Source: Phocaeicola oris (GTDB lineage: Bacteria > Bacteroidota > Bacteroidia > Bacteroidales > Bacteroidaceae). From it: a stretch of DNA of 64,000 nucleotides. The DNA lies in assembly GCF_021295095.1 (NCBI RefSeq), contig NZ_JAJLQX010000010.1:1-64000 (forward strand), in the 5' to 3' direction. Shown in pieces: positions 33,030 to 41,593 of the stretch. Position numbers and translations under genes: made by a program. Position 1 is the stretch's first letter, and each line of letters opens with the position of its first letter. The notes beneath the pieces were generated by a model that was not told the DNA's origin, did not search any database, and was given only the letters and a program-made list of their open reading frames with translations.

Positions 33030-34565
33030 CTATGCGTTTATGATGTTTCTGAATTCCGCCTCACGAAACTTCACTTCCTCGTAAGCAGCCTTGAACGCAG
33101 CAAGCACCTCTGCATAAGGCTTAATCGCTTCGCGATGGTACTGCACATATTTGTTCGGCGAAAGGTCGTAGCCTTTGGCTGCAATTTCTTCGAGCGTGAC
33201 CACTTGCGAGAAGTCTTCTACATTCTCGTAGTTGATATACAACTCATACAGCCGGTCAACGTCCTTCTGCTCCAGGATGTTTTGGGCACGCTTTTGCGTC
33301 AGAATCTTTGTGCCGTCTATCATCAGCACTCGTGCACTATGAGCGGCAGATTTCATCTTGCGAATAATCAGGAAGCACGGCGAAAGACCTGTCCCATAAA
33401 AGAGTTTATCACCAAGGGTAACAACAGCTTCCACCATGTCGCTCTTCACCAGTTTTTCACGGATGCGGCCTTCTTCATTACCTCGGAAGAGTACACCTTG
33501 TGGCATTACCACAGCCATGCGACCCTTTCCAGGAGCCATCGATACTATCATGTGCTGAATCCAAGCATAGTCGCCACACGAGTCGCTGGGCGTTCCCCAG
33601 ATGTTACGACCATACTTATCAGAAGACCATTCTACTGAGCCCCATTTCTCCAGTGAGAACGGAGGATTGGCAATCACGCAATCAAACTTAGCCACCTCGC
33701 CACCTTGCAGAATCTTTGGGTTGCGCAGCGTGTCACCTTGCATGATGTTGAAATCACTGGCACCATGCAGGAAGAGGTTCATCTTGGCAATGGCCGAGTT
33801 GACCACGTTCTTCTCCTGTCCGAAGATGTTTCCACAGCAGAGGCTGCTGTGATTCATGTGATGCACGGCTTCTATAAGCATACCGCCACTACCACAAGCA
33901 GGGTCATAAACACTTTCACCTGGCTGCGGGTCGAGAATATGGACAAGTAACTGTACCACGGAACGAGGAGTATAGAATTCACCAGCCTTTGCCTTTGAAT
34001 CATCAGCAAATTTCTTCAACAATATCTCGTATGCATCACCCATTAGGTCGGTGGGATAGTTTTTGTTGCCCAGCTTGCGAGTGCTCAGGTGTTCGATGAG
34101 GTCACGTATTTTCCCATCGGAAAGATTCTTCTTGTCCGTCCACTTCTGAGCACTGAACATACTGAGTACACCATAGAGCGTGTCAGGGTTGGCCAACTCT
34201 ATACCACGCATGGCACCAACGATGGCAGCACCAAGATTCTCTGTACGTTCACGTACATCCTGCCAGTGACAACCATCAGGGATAACAAAGCGGTGCTGCT
34301 CTGGAAGCGAGGCGTATTCTTCATCGCCACCACTTTCCTGAAGGGCATCCAAGGTTTCTTCATCATACACATCGCTGATGCGCTTATAATAAAGTATTGG
34401 CGTTATATAATCCTTGAAGTTGTCCTGACTCACAGGCCCGCGTATGATATTGCACGCCTCAAATAGGAAGTTGTATAAGTTTTGTACACCTTCCAATTTC
34501 AGTTCCTGCGGAGTCTTAGGAATTTCACTGTTGTTTGATGCATTTATTCTTATTTTCTTAGCCAT
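33030..34565 (-). CDS. hsdM: type I methylase M subunit, first paralogue
   Basis: The 511-residue protein has the HsdM N-terminal domain (VQNLYNFLFEACNIIRG, KRISDVYDEE) and a gamma-class N6-adenine methylase domain with motif I DPACGSGG at about 221-228 and catalytic NPPF at about 300-303. A short charged head (MAKKIRINASNNSE) precedes the domain. It modifies host DNA together with HsdS. A type I trimer normally uses two copies of one M subunit; here a second, different hsdM follows at once. It lies 7 bp after the TOPRIM-like gene. Confidence 0.93.
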   Translation of the reverse strand: MAKKIRINASNNSEIPKTPQELKLEGVQNLYNFLFEACNIIRGPVSQDNFKDYITPILYYKRISDVYDEETLDALQESGGDEEYASLPEQHRFVIPDGCHWQDVRERTENLGAAIVGAMRGIELANPDTLYGVLSMFSAQKWTDKKNLSDGKIRDLIEHLSTRKLGNKNYPTDLMGDAYEILLKKFADDSKAKAGEFYTPRSVVQLLVHILDPQPGESVYDPACGSGGMLIEAVHHMNHSSLCCGNIFGQEKNVVNSAIAKMNLFLHGASDFNIMQGDTLRNPKILQGGEVAKFDCVIANPPFSLEKWGSVEWSSDKYGRNIWGTPSDSCGDYAWIQHMIVSMAPGKGRMAVVMPQGVLFRGNEEGRIREKLVKSDMVEAVVTLGDKLFYGTGLSPCFLIIRKMKSAAHSARVLMIDGTKILTQKRAQNILEQKDVDRLYELYINYENVEDFSQVVTLEEIAAKGYDLSPNKYVQYHREAIKPYAEVLAAFKAAYEEVKFREAEFRNIINA

Positions 34566-34572
34566 GTCATTT

Positions 34573-35388
34573 CTATTTTCTTTCCCATATTATCTTTCTT
34601 CCAAAGTAGTCGAACAGGAATATGGGGAATGCATTAAGTATAGCAACCTTACATTCATCCGTTTCGACATATTTGGAAAGTTGATTGCTAAAGACTGCCA
34701 GCTGACTATCGGATTCATCAGGAACTTCATTTTTGTCGTTACAGATGAAATGTGCCTTACTGACATTCATAACAACAAGATGTTTCCAGTTCGTCTTTGC
34801 ATTGTCAATCTTCTCTTGTATTTTCGTTTCGTCGTCAGCTGGTTTGATGGTGAGAATGATATATTCCAAATTTCCTCCATTGAAAGAGAATTCATGAACT
34901 TGGTGTTTGAATCTTACTTCCTGGCATTGTTGACGTGTCACGGTGTATGTCCAATAGTCGCTGTCCGGTAACTCTTTTGTGTAGCGGAGCGACTCAACCA
35001 TCGGATAATTGATATACAACTTACCATTCGCTGTTTCATCAGTAAAGAAGTCCAGCATTTCTGATAGCCTCTTGTTGTTCTCTTCAAGAGTCCGGGCCTT
35101 TTCTTGGAAATCGTAGTCGAAAAATAGGTATATTTCAGCCACCACGTCCTCTCTAATGTCTTTCAACGTTTCGTCACCTTTCTCAAGGAGAATCTCCTTA
35201 AGCACAGATACGGTATCTACTTCAAATGCTCCATTGAGAGAATCGTGCTCCATGAGCTTGGTATAGAGTGAGTATATATTACTATTGTACGTGCACACGA
35301 AGGTATCGAGCTTCTCTGGGAAGAAAAGCTGTTTGATAGACTCGAAATAAGTCTTATCGTCCTTGCCTTCAAATACAAACAGTATCAT
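34573..35388 (-). CDS. TOPRIM/DUF4435-like protein (AriB- or RloB-like)
   Basis: The 271-residue protein begins with FVFEGKDDKTYFES (Glu at about 7) and has a YLFFDYDF motif with Asp at about 91 and 93. This Glu...Asp-x-Asp pattern after predicted strands is that of TOPRIM nucleases such as DUF4435 proteins. Paired with an AAA ATPase it resembles AriA-AriB of PARIS, where AriB is released on sensing an anti-restriction protein and cuts tRNA; RloA-RloB is an alternative. The start overlaps the ATPase stop (ATGA). The place next to a type I system fits a back-up triggered when restriction is blocked. Confidence 0.6.
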   Translation of the reverse strand: MILFVFEGKDDKTYFESIKQLFFPEKLDTFVCTYNSNIYSLYTKLMEHDSLNGAFEVDTVSVLKEILLEKGDETLKDIREDVVAEIYLFFDYDFQEKARTLEENNKRLSEMLDFFTDETANGKLYINYPMVESLRYTKELPDSDYWTYTVTRQQCQEVRFKHQVHEFSFNGGNLEYIILTIKPADDETKIQEKIDNAKTNWKHLVVMNVSKAHFICNDKNEVPDESDSQLAVFSNQLSKYVETDECKVAILNAFPIFLFDYFGRKIIWERK

Positions 35389-36485
35389 ACTTCAAATGCA
35401 CCAGCGCGGAATAGTTTCTCAATATTATGCCCGAATCGCAGTTCCTTCTCTGTGCAAGCGTGCAATGGCTTAATCTTGTTGTTCTGCAAAATGAAGTTGC
35501 AATCTGGGCGCAACAAATCGTTCGTCATCAAATAGGTATTGTGAGATGACGTGAAGACCTGACAATTAAGATTGAACAATTGCTTACATACCTCAAATGC
35601 CAACTTGAAATGGTAGAATGCATCGAATTCATCGATAAAGACAAAGGATGCTTCGTTCATCTTTTTTAGCCAGAAATATAGCAACTTCAACGACTGTGTA
35701 CCCGTTGAAGCTATCAAGTCAAAAGCAATAACCCCATTCCCTATCTTGCAGAACAGGATCTTGTCCGTTGTCCTTGACTGAACAAACTCAAACTTTTGCC
35801 CACTAATTTTCCGCAGGAAATCAGCAAAGTCTTTAACTAATCTGTTTTTGATAATATACTCGTCAAGAATAGTTACCATGTTGTCAAATCCCATGTATTC
35901 ATTAACCTTCAGGCATCTGAACCATAACATAGAATCGACAAAGTTGCGCATCCGAATCAAATAGTGGTCTTTGGCAAGAGGATAAGATGTCAGCAAGTAG
36001 TTCACTATAGAAATACTGTTGGCATTCATCTGCAGGTTCCGCTTTGCATCTGGATTTATCGGGAATTGTTTCTCATCGAGTTCAAGTGTATCTATCCTCC
36101 GCTTGAATACGGGCACACCATCAACAATCAGTGCTTCCTTTACAAGCGCTCCAAATACATTCTTGGAATATTTGTATTCAATTGCTTGATCGTCAAATTT
36201 AAACGTATACTCAAAATCTACGTTCAAATTAGAATCACCTCCATAGACAAAGTTCTGATAGTAGTCAGGTTTCTTAGATTTCTGTGTAAGATGATTAACT
36301 ATATCGAATAGTGCTACACTGAAGTTAGTCTTACCTGAACCATTTGGTCCATAGATAATACCATTCTTAATTACTCCATCTTTAACAGCGTATGTGTTGA
36401 AAGAGTAATTGCTGGGATGTGATAAGTCCCATTCTATTCTTTCGGCAAAACCGCGGAAGTTTTTTACGGCAAATTTAATGAGCAT
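35385..36485 (-). CDS. AAA ATPase (AAA_15-like, AriA- or RloA-like)
   Basis: The 366-residue protein opens LIKFAVKNFRGF, the SMC/RecF-like start of AAA_15 ATPases. Walker A is YGPNGSGKT at about 45-53. A signature-like STGTQSL at about 260-266 and Walker B FVFIDEFDA at about 281-289 follow, and a switch His lies in SSHNTYL. It is the first gene of the long leftward operon and is coupled by a 4-bp overlap to the TOPRIM-like gene. In PARIS such an ATPase scaffolds and holds the toxic nuclease; in OLD-like systems it senses DNA ends. The pairing is seen; the PARIS assignment is inferred. Confidence 0.7.
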   Translation of the reverse strand: MLIKFAVKNFRGFAERIEWDLSHPSNYSFNTYAVKDGVIKNGIIYGPNGSGKTNFSVALFDIVNHLTQKSKKPDYYQNFVYGGDSNLNVDFEYTFKFDDQAIEYKYSKNVFGALVKEALIVDGVPVFKRRIDTLELDEKQFPINPDAKRNLQMNANSISIVNYLLTSYPLAKDHYLIRMRNFVDSMLWFRCLKVNEYMGFDNMVTILDEYIIKNRLVKDFADFLRKISGQKFEFVQSRTTDKILFCKIGNGVIAFDLIASTGTQSLKLLYFWLKKMNEASFVFIDEFDAFYHFKLAFEVCKQLFNLNCQVFTSSHNTYLMTNDLLRPDCNFILQNNKIKPLHACTEKELRFGHNIEKLFRAGAFEV

Positions 36486-36747
36486 AACCTTATTCTTTTA
36501 GATTTCTGGGGCAAATATACAATAAAGTTTTTAATTCCCGTAATTTTTTTACGGAAATATAACATTTAAGTGATGTTTTTGGTGGTTTTGCACCTGTTTT
36601 GACCTATCGAGGCCCAATTCCTGTGCAGAAATAAAGGTTTCCTATATGATAACAAATGGATAAAATACTCTATGAAACTCGATAAGATTTTTTGAGTCAA
36701 AATCGCCAACTAAAGCCGTTTGTTTACGCATTGTTTACGCAGACATG
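36486..36747 (-). promoter_or_regulatory. promoter region of the defence operon and right end of island
   Basis: TATATTTG on the minus strand (36519 to 36512) matches the Bacteroides -7 element and lies 26 bp before the ATPase start. An inverted repeat CCGTAA/TTACGG (36538-36554) covers the place of the -33 element and could be an operator. The TTTGTTTACGCATTG-TTTACGCAG motif at 36719-36746 repeats that at 4551-4578 at the other island end. No gene is seen here. Confidence 0.55.
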
Positions 36748-36780
36748 AAAAAAGCACTTGCGAGAAACTCGTAAGTGCTT
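36748..36780 (-). terminator. tRNA-Met terminator
   Basis: On the minus strand AAGCACTT...AAGTGCTT forms a long stem with an inner CGAG/CTCG pairing and is followed by a T-run. It lies 12 bp after the tRNA 3' end. It came with the island, as the original terminator is at 4355-4384. Confidence 0.85.
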
Positions 36781-36835
36781 GATTTTCAGTGTGGACCAGC
36801 CAGGGCTTGAACCTGGGACCTCCAGATTATGAGTC
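36778..36835 (-). repeat. island attachment repeat at intact tRNA-Met
   Basis: This 58-bp direct repeat of 4382-4439 (two mismatches) includes the 3' 44 bases of the intact tRNA. The island carries this copy so that the tRNA gene is rebuilt on integration. It gives an island length of about 32.4 kb. Confidence 0.9.
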
Positions 36836-36865
36836 TGTTGCTCTAACCAACTGAGCTACAAGTCC
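36792..36865 (-). tRNA. tRNA-Met(CAT)
   Basis: The 74-nt gene folds as a tRNA: acceptor GGACTTG/CTGGTCC with discriminator A, D-stem GCTC/GAGC, anticodon stem CAGA/TCTG with loop CTCATAA (anticodon CAT), and T-arm CCAGG-TTCAAGC-CCTGG. The acceptor stem has one T-T mismatch. The CCA end is not encoded. It serves as the integration target of the island. Confidence 0.93.
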
Positions 36866-37032
36866 AATACTCTTTTAGAATACTCCGAGTCTAAAGGGCA
36901 ATTTAAAGTCATTCCTATTAAAAGCGGTGCAAATTTAAGCAACTCTTTCTGTTTCTGCAAATGAAAGTCCAAAAAAGTTAAGTTTCTCCTTTTATTTCTT
37001 ATTCACTAAAGAGTCAACCAGCAAGTGCAATA

Positions 37033-37985
37033 TTACGCATAATATTTGAAAAACTCCTTGAATGGTGTAGAGAATTTTAATTTTTCTATTGGCCTTCTGT
37101 TTCTTTTTGCTTGTATGCATTTGATTCTTTTGTCGGTGACAGCACTAATATCAGTCCCTTTAGGAATGTATTGCCTGATAAGTTTATTCGTGTTTTCAAC
37201 AGCCCCTTCTGCCATGACGAAAAAGAATCGGTGAAATAAATCTTCAGTTTGAGATGCTTTGCAATCCATTCGTACTCGGCAAATTCACTCCCGTTGTCCG
37301 TTGTGATAGTCTTGAGCAATTCCCCTTTATAGGGTATAAGCAGTCTCCGGACGGTCTTTGCCAACGGCATAGCTTTTTCCCCTTGTTTGAGTTTCTCCAT
37401 AATAAGGAAGTTTGTGCTCCTTTCTATCATCGTCAAGATGGCGTTACTGTCCTTGTCAACGATAAGATCCATCTCCCAGTCTCCGAATCCCTTTCCATCG
37501 GCTTCTGCCGGACGTTCATGTATGTTGACCCTGTTGCGGATATTGATACTCTTGGGCTGATGCCTTACAGTACTCTTACGATGATATTTCATTTTGTGCC
37601 TGCAGTTGGATGCCGGCTCCCCGCTGGCATCCTGACGGATGAGCTTATAGATGGTCTCATGGGAAACTTTTATGCTCTCTTCTCTTTTCGGATACCCAGA
37701 AACCTGTTTGGGAGACCATTGCTCGTTCTTGATATACTCCTCGATACGCCACCTTAGTATGGCAGACAAAGATCTGTTCCCCGGACTGCGATGAATGCGG
37801 AAGGAAGACATGTCGTCCGCCTTGTCCCACACATATTTGCAGTTCTTGGTCTTATTACGACGCAACTTGCGGCTAACTGTTGATTCACTGACACCGATAA
37901 GCTGAGCAATTGTCTTTTGTGTCATTTCCTTTTGGAGTCCCAGGTAAATTCCATACCTTTGCTCACGGGTTAAGTGCTTGTACAT
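37033..37985 (-). pseudogene. IS30-family transposase, frameshifted
   Basis: The start is the ATG at 37985 (MYKHLTREQRYGIYLGLQ). An N-terminal HTH (TIAQLIGVSESTVSRKLRRN) is followed by the DDE domain: GDWEMDLIV, TITTDNGSEFAEY and FTDSFSSWQKG. Near 37210 one base is missing from a G run, so the ending ENTNKLIRQYIPKGTDI and the last catalytic Glu fall in another frame, which continues to 37033. The protein would lack a correct C-terminus and is probably inactive. It lies between tRNA-Met and the calcium ATPase. Confidence 0.85.
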
Positions 37986-38012
37986 AAGCAATACAAAAGT
38001 AATTAATCCTTG

Positions 38013-38034
38013 GGAGACGGCGGTCTCCTTTTTT
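38013..38034 (+). terminator. terminator-like hairpin beside the IS30 relic
   Basis: GGAGAC (38013-38018) pairs with GTCTCC (38023-38028) around a 4-base loop and is followed by six T residues. It would stop rightward transcription leaving the IS30 region. Confidence 0.6.
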
Positions 38035-38063
38035 AGTTTGTGAGGATAAGTGCTTTCGGTGTT

Positions 38064-38151
38064 GCGTATGAACGTGAAAAGTGATGCTGATGAGTTGACA
38101 AGTTCATGCGCATGAGTTGGGCAAGTCATCCGCATGAGTTGATCGATTCAT
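38064..38151 (+). repeat. 22-bp-period palindromic array, copy 2
   Basis: Four units of 22 bp (starting 38064, 38086, 38108, 38130) share ATGAGTTG and end in TTCAT, AGTCAT or AGTGAT. Unit junctions form palindromes TCATGCGCATGA, TCATCCGCATGA and TCATACGTATCA. The array lies about 200 bp before the calcium ATPase start. Confidence 0.75.
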
Positions 38152-38330
38152 ACGTATCACTTTGTTGTCTGATCTATATGATGATTATGGATAGAGCTGA
38201 TGATTATAAAAAATCACGATATATGTTTATGTGCATTGCAGATGAGAATAGTGTTCGATATGGAACTGTGATGTTACCTGTAAAAAGAATAAATTCATCG
38301 TATTGTAATGTGGACAAGGATATAAATTTG

Positions 38331-38338
38331 TACTTTTG
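38331..38338 (+). promoter_or_regulatory. -7 element of calcium ATPase promoter
   Basis: TACTTTTG matches TAnnTTTG. It would place the start of transcription near 38345, only about 13 nt before the chosen ATG at 38358, and thereby rules out the longer upstream frame as coding. Confidence 0.5.
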
Positions 38339-38357
38339 TGAGATGTTTGAGAAAAGT

Positions 38358-40994
38358 ATGAAGAATTTTCAAAACCATAAAATATTAACAGGGCTATCCG
38401 ACGAGCAAGTCCTGAAAAGTCGTAACAGGCATGGTGCCAATTTGTTGACTCCTCCTAAGCGACCTTCGATGTGGAAACTGTATTTGGAAAAGTTCAAAGA
38501 CCCGGTTATTCAAATTCTTTTAGTTGCTGCCGCTTTATCATTAGTAATTTCGATTATTGAAGATGAATATGTAGAGACTATCGGAATATTTTTCGCAATC
38601 TTTTTAGCAACCGGCATAAGTTTTTATTTCGAATACGATGCGAATAAGAAATTTGACCTCCTGAACGAAGTAAACGAGGAGACTCCTGTTACGGTAATGC
38701 GTAATGGTAAAATTCATGAGATTCCTAAAAAGGAGATTGTTGTGGGTGACATCGTTATGCTGAATACAGGAGAAGAAATCCCCGCTGATGGTATCTTGCA
38801 GGAATCTGTGTCGTTACAAGTAAATGAATCGAGTCTTACCGGTGAGTTGATGGTTTCAAAAACGGTTGATGAGGCTTTTTTTCAGAAAGATGCCACATAT
38901 CCGAGTAACTGTGTGTATCGCGGAACGATGGTCTTGGATGGTCATGGTATGATGGAAGTTACTGCTGTGGGTGATGCTACGGAGATTGGGAAAGTGGCGC
39001 GACAGGCAGCCAATGAGGATACGGAACAGACTCCGTTGAATGTACAATTGAAGAAGTTGGCTGATTTTATCGGTCGAATAGGCTTTACGGTAGCTGTTCT
39101 AACTTTTGTCATCTTTACCGCAAGAGATTTATATATTTATATTAGTGGCCGGACTATTGATGAATGGCAGGAAGGACTGTATATTGCCCAAATTGTATTG
39201 AAATACTTTATGATGGGTGTTACGCTTATTGTGGTAGCGGTTCCTGAAGGACTTCCGATGAGTGTTACTCTGAGTTTGGCACTTAATATGCGCAGAATGT
39301 TGAAAACAAACAATTTGGTACGTAAAATGCATGCCTGTGAAACGATGGGTGCTATTACTGTTATCTGCACAGATAAGACAGGTACGCTGACACAGAATCA
39401 GATGCAGGTGTACGATGCCGAATTGAAGAATACAGATAAAGAACTGATTAGCGAAAGCATCAGTGCTAATTCTACAGCTTTTCTTGACGAACAGGGAGTT
39501 GGTGTGGGTAATCCCACGGAAGTAGCTTTACTCTTATGGTTGAAGAATCAGGATATAGATTATCTTCGTGTACGGGAGAATGTAAAGGTAATCGATCAGA
39601 TAACTTTCTCTACCGAACGGAAATATATGGCGACGTTGGTTTATTCGCTGGTTAAGGATGGTTATATTCTTTATGTAAAAGGCGCTCCGGAGATTCTGTT
39701 GGGAATGTCGAACGTTTCTTCCGATGAAAAGGAACATTTCGAGCAATTATTATCCGAATATCAGGCGAAAGCGATGCGTACTATAGCTATCGCCTATAAA
39801 AAATTCTCTTCTGATTCGTCACTTAAATGTGAGAATTTGATTCATCAAGGTAATTTAAACTTCTTGGGAATCTTTGCCATCAGCGATCCGGTGCGTTTGG
39901 ATGTGCCACCTGCTGTACAGAAATGCAGGTCGGCGGGTATAGATGTAAAGATTGTAACCGGTGATACTCCCGGGACTGCGAGGGAAATTGCTCGTCAGAT
40001 AGGATTATGGACAGAGAGAGATACGGATCGGAATCTGATTACAGGAGTTGAGTTTGGCGCATTGACTGATGAGGAAGCGTTTGAACGCGTTAAAGACATT
40101 AAGGTGATGAGTCGTGCCCGTCCGATGGATAAGCAACGACTCGTTCAACTATTACAGAAACGAGGTGAAGTGGTTGCTGTTACGGGGGATGGAACAAATG
40201 ACGCGCCGGCATTGCATCATGCCCAAGTGGGGTTATCTATGGGGGCAGGAACTTCTGTCGCGAAGGAAGCCAGTGATATTACGTTACTTGATGATTCGTT
40301 CAATAGTATTGCTACGGCAGTCATGTGGGGACGTTCTTTGTATAAAAATATCCAGCGGTTTATTGTATTCCAGCTGACGATTAATTTGGTTGCTCTGGCC
40401 AGTGTGTTGATAGGCGCGTTTTTAGGAACCGAACTTCCGCTGACTGTTACGCAAATGCTTTGGGTGAATCTGATTATGGATACTTTTGCTGCGTTGGCTT
40501 TGTCATCTATTCCGCCGACACAGGATGTAATGAATGAGCAGCCACGTAAGGCTCAGGAATTCATTATAACGCCTTCTATGCGCAATAACATAATCGGAGT
40601 GGGATGTAGCTTTCTTATTATATTGATAGTGATGATTTATGGTATAAAGATGCTACCGCCTGAAATGGAACTTAGAGGATTAACTATATTCTTTACGGTG
40701 TTTGTTATGCTTCAGTTTTGGAATTTATTTAATGCTGGCGTGTTCGGAACAAACCATTCCGTCTTTAAAGATGCCGGTCATGCTATTGGAATGCTGAGCG
40801 TAGCCGGAATTATACTTTTGGGACAGATTATTATAGTTCAGTTTGGAGGTGAGATATTCCGAACCGTACCGTTGAGATTCACAGAATGGCTGTATATAAT
40901 AGGTATTACGTCATTTGTTATGTGGATTGGAGAATTTTTACGATTTTTGAGACGGCTTAAAGTAAGGAGGCAAAAGGAATGGATACAAAGATAA
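38358..40994 (+). CDS. PMCA-type Ca2+-transporting P-type ATPase
   Basis: I use the ATG at 38358 (878 residues, MKNFQNHKILTGLSDEQVL), preceded by a GAGAAAAG ribosome-binding sequence; the open frame extends to 38106 but crosses the promoter and repeat array. The protein has a cation ATPase N-terminal domain, the actuator loop (about 170), TGE-type SLTGEL, phosphorylation motif DKTGTLT, nucleotide-binding KGAPE, and hinge TGDGTNDAPAL. Ten membrane segments are expected, with VPEGLP in segment 4 and NLIMDTFAA in segment 6 as calcium site residues. It pumps Ca2+ out of the cytoplasm. The next gene overlaps by 16 bp. Confidence 0.92.
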   Translation: MKNFQNHKILTGLSDEQVLKSRNRHGANLLTPPKRPSMWKLYLEKFKDPVIQILLVAAALSLVISIIEDEYVETIGIFFAIFLATGISFYFEYDANKKFDLLNEVNEETPVTVMRNGKIHEIPKKEIVVGDIVMLNTGEEIPADGILQESVSLQVNESSLTGELMVSKTVDEAFFQKDATYPSNCVYRGTMVLDGHGMMEVTAVGDATEIGKVARQAANEDTEQTPLNVQLKKLADFIGRIGFTVAVLTFVIFTARDLYIYISGRTIDEWQEGLYIAQIVLKYFMMGVTLIVVAVPEGLPMSVTLSLALNMRRMLKTNNLVRKMHACETMGAITVICTDKTGTLTQNQMQVYDAELKNTDKELISESISANSTAFLDEQGVGVGNPTEVALLLWLKNQDIDYLRVRENVKVIDQITFSTERKYMATLVYSLVKDGYILYVKGAPEILLGMSNVSSDEKEHFEQLLSEYQAKAMRTIAIAYKKFSSDSSLKCENLIHQGNLNFLGIFAISDPVRLDVPPAVQKCRSAGIDVKIVTGDTPGTAREIARQIGLWTERDTDRNLITGVEFGALTDEEAFERVKDIKVMSRARPMDKQRLVQLLQKRGEVVAVTGDGTNDAPALHHAQVGLSMGAGTSVAKEASDITLLDDSFNSIATAVMWGRSLYKNIQRFIVFQLTINLVALASVLIGAFLGTELPLTVTQMLWVNLIMDTFAALALSSIPPTQDVMNEQPRKAQEFIITPSMRNNIIGVGCSFLIILIVMIYGIKMLPPEMELRGLTIFFTVFVMLQFWNLFNAGVFGTNHSVFKDAGHAIGMLSVAGIILLGQIIIVQFGGEIFRTVPLRFTEWLYIIGITSFVMWIGEFLRFLRRLKVRRQKEWIQR

Positions 40995-41593
40995 AAAACT
41001 TGATTTTTGATTTTGGTGGTGTGATTGTTGACTTAGACTTTAGTCGGACTGTTAATGCGTTTCGTGCTGCAGGTTTCTTCGATATCGAAGAGAAGTTAAG
41101 TACCATTAAGCAGGATAAAATCTTTTTTCAGTATGAAGTAGGGGAATTGTCAACTAAATATTTTCGGAGAAAGTTACGGAAGCATTTTAGTTCTTCACTC
41201 TTTGATAAGGATATTGATTATATGTGGAATGCAATGCTGGTGGGAATTCCTTCATATAAGTTAGACCTTCTTCTTGAACTGAAAGAGAAGTATAATCTTT
41301 ATTTGTTGAGTAATACCAATGAGCTGCATTGGGAATATGCTCAGGATTGTCTGTTCAATTATAAGGATCACGCATGGAATGATTTCTTTAAGAAGGTTTA
41401 TCTTTCGTTTCAAATGCATCTTGATAAGCCTTCTCCGGAAATTTATCAGGAAATGATGAAAGATGCCGGAATAAAACCGGAGGAGTCTCTGTTTATCGAT
41501 GATATAGAACTTAACTGCGATGGCGCAAGGCAAGTTGGTTTGAATGCTGTTCAGTATCGAATTGAAGATGATTTGAGGAAATATTTTGAGTAA
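40979..41593 (+). CDS. HAD-family hydrolase
   Basis: The 204-residue protein has the HAD motifs FDFGGVIVDLD (nucleophile Asp at about 10), LLSNTNELH (motif II), KPSPEIYQ (motif III Lys) and FIDDIELNCDGA (motif IV). It belongs to the alpha-helical-cap HAD IA group related to epoxide hydrolase-like phosphatases; the substrate is likely a sugar phosphate or nucleotide. A clear AAGGAGG ribosome-binding sequence lies inside the 3' end of the ATPase gene, and the last base of the stop touches the ribF start, so three genes are coupled. Confidence 0.85.
   Translation: MDTKIKNLIFDFGGVIVDLDFSRTVNAFRAAGFFDIEEKLSTIKQDKIFFQYEVGELSTKYFRRKLRKHFSSSLFDKDIDYMWNAMLVGIPSYKLDLLLELKEKYNLYLLSNTNELHWEYAQDCLFNYKDHAWNDFFKKVYLSFQMHLDKPSPEIYQEMMKDAGIKPEESLFIDDIELNCDGARQVGLNAVQYRIEDDLRKYFE

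Noticed and set aside
38106-38357. Long N-terminal extension of the calcium ATPase
   Set aside because: The open frame crosses a 22-bp repeat array and the TACTTTTG promoter element, and the extra residues do not resemble the family. The ATG at 38358 has a ribosome-binding sequence.
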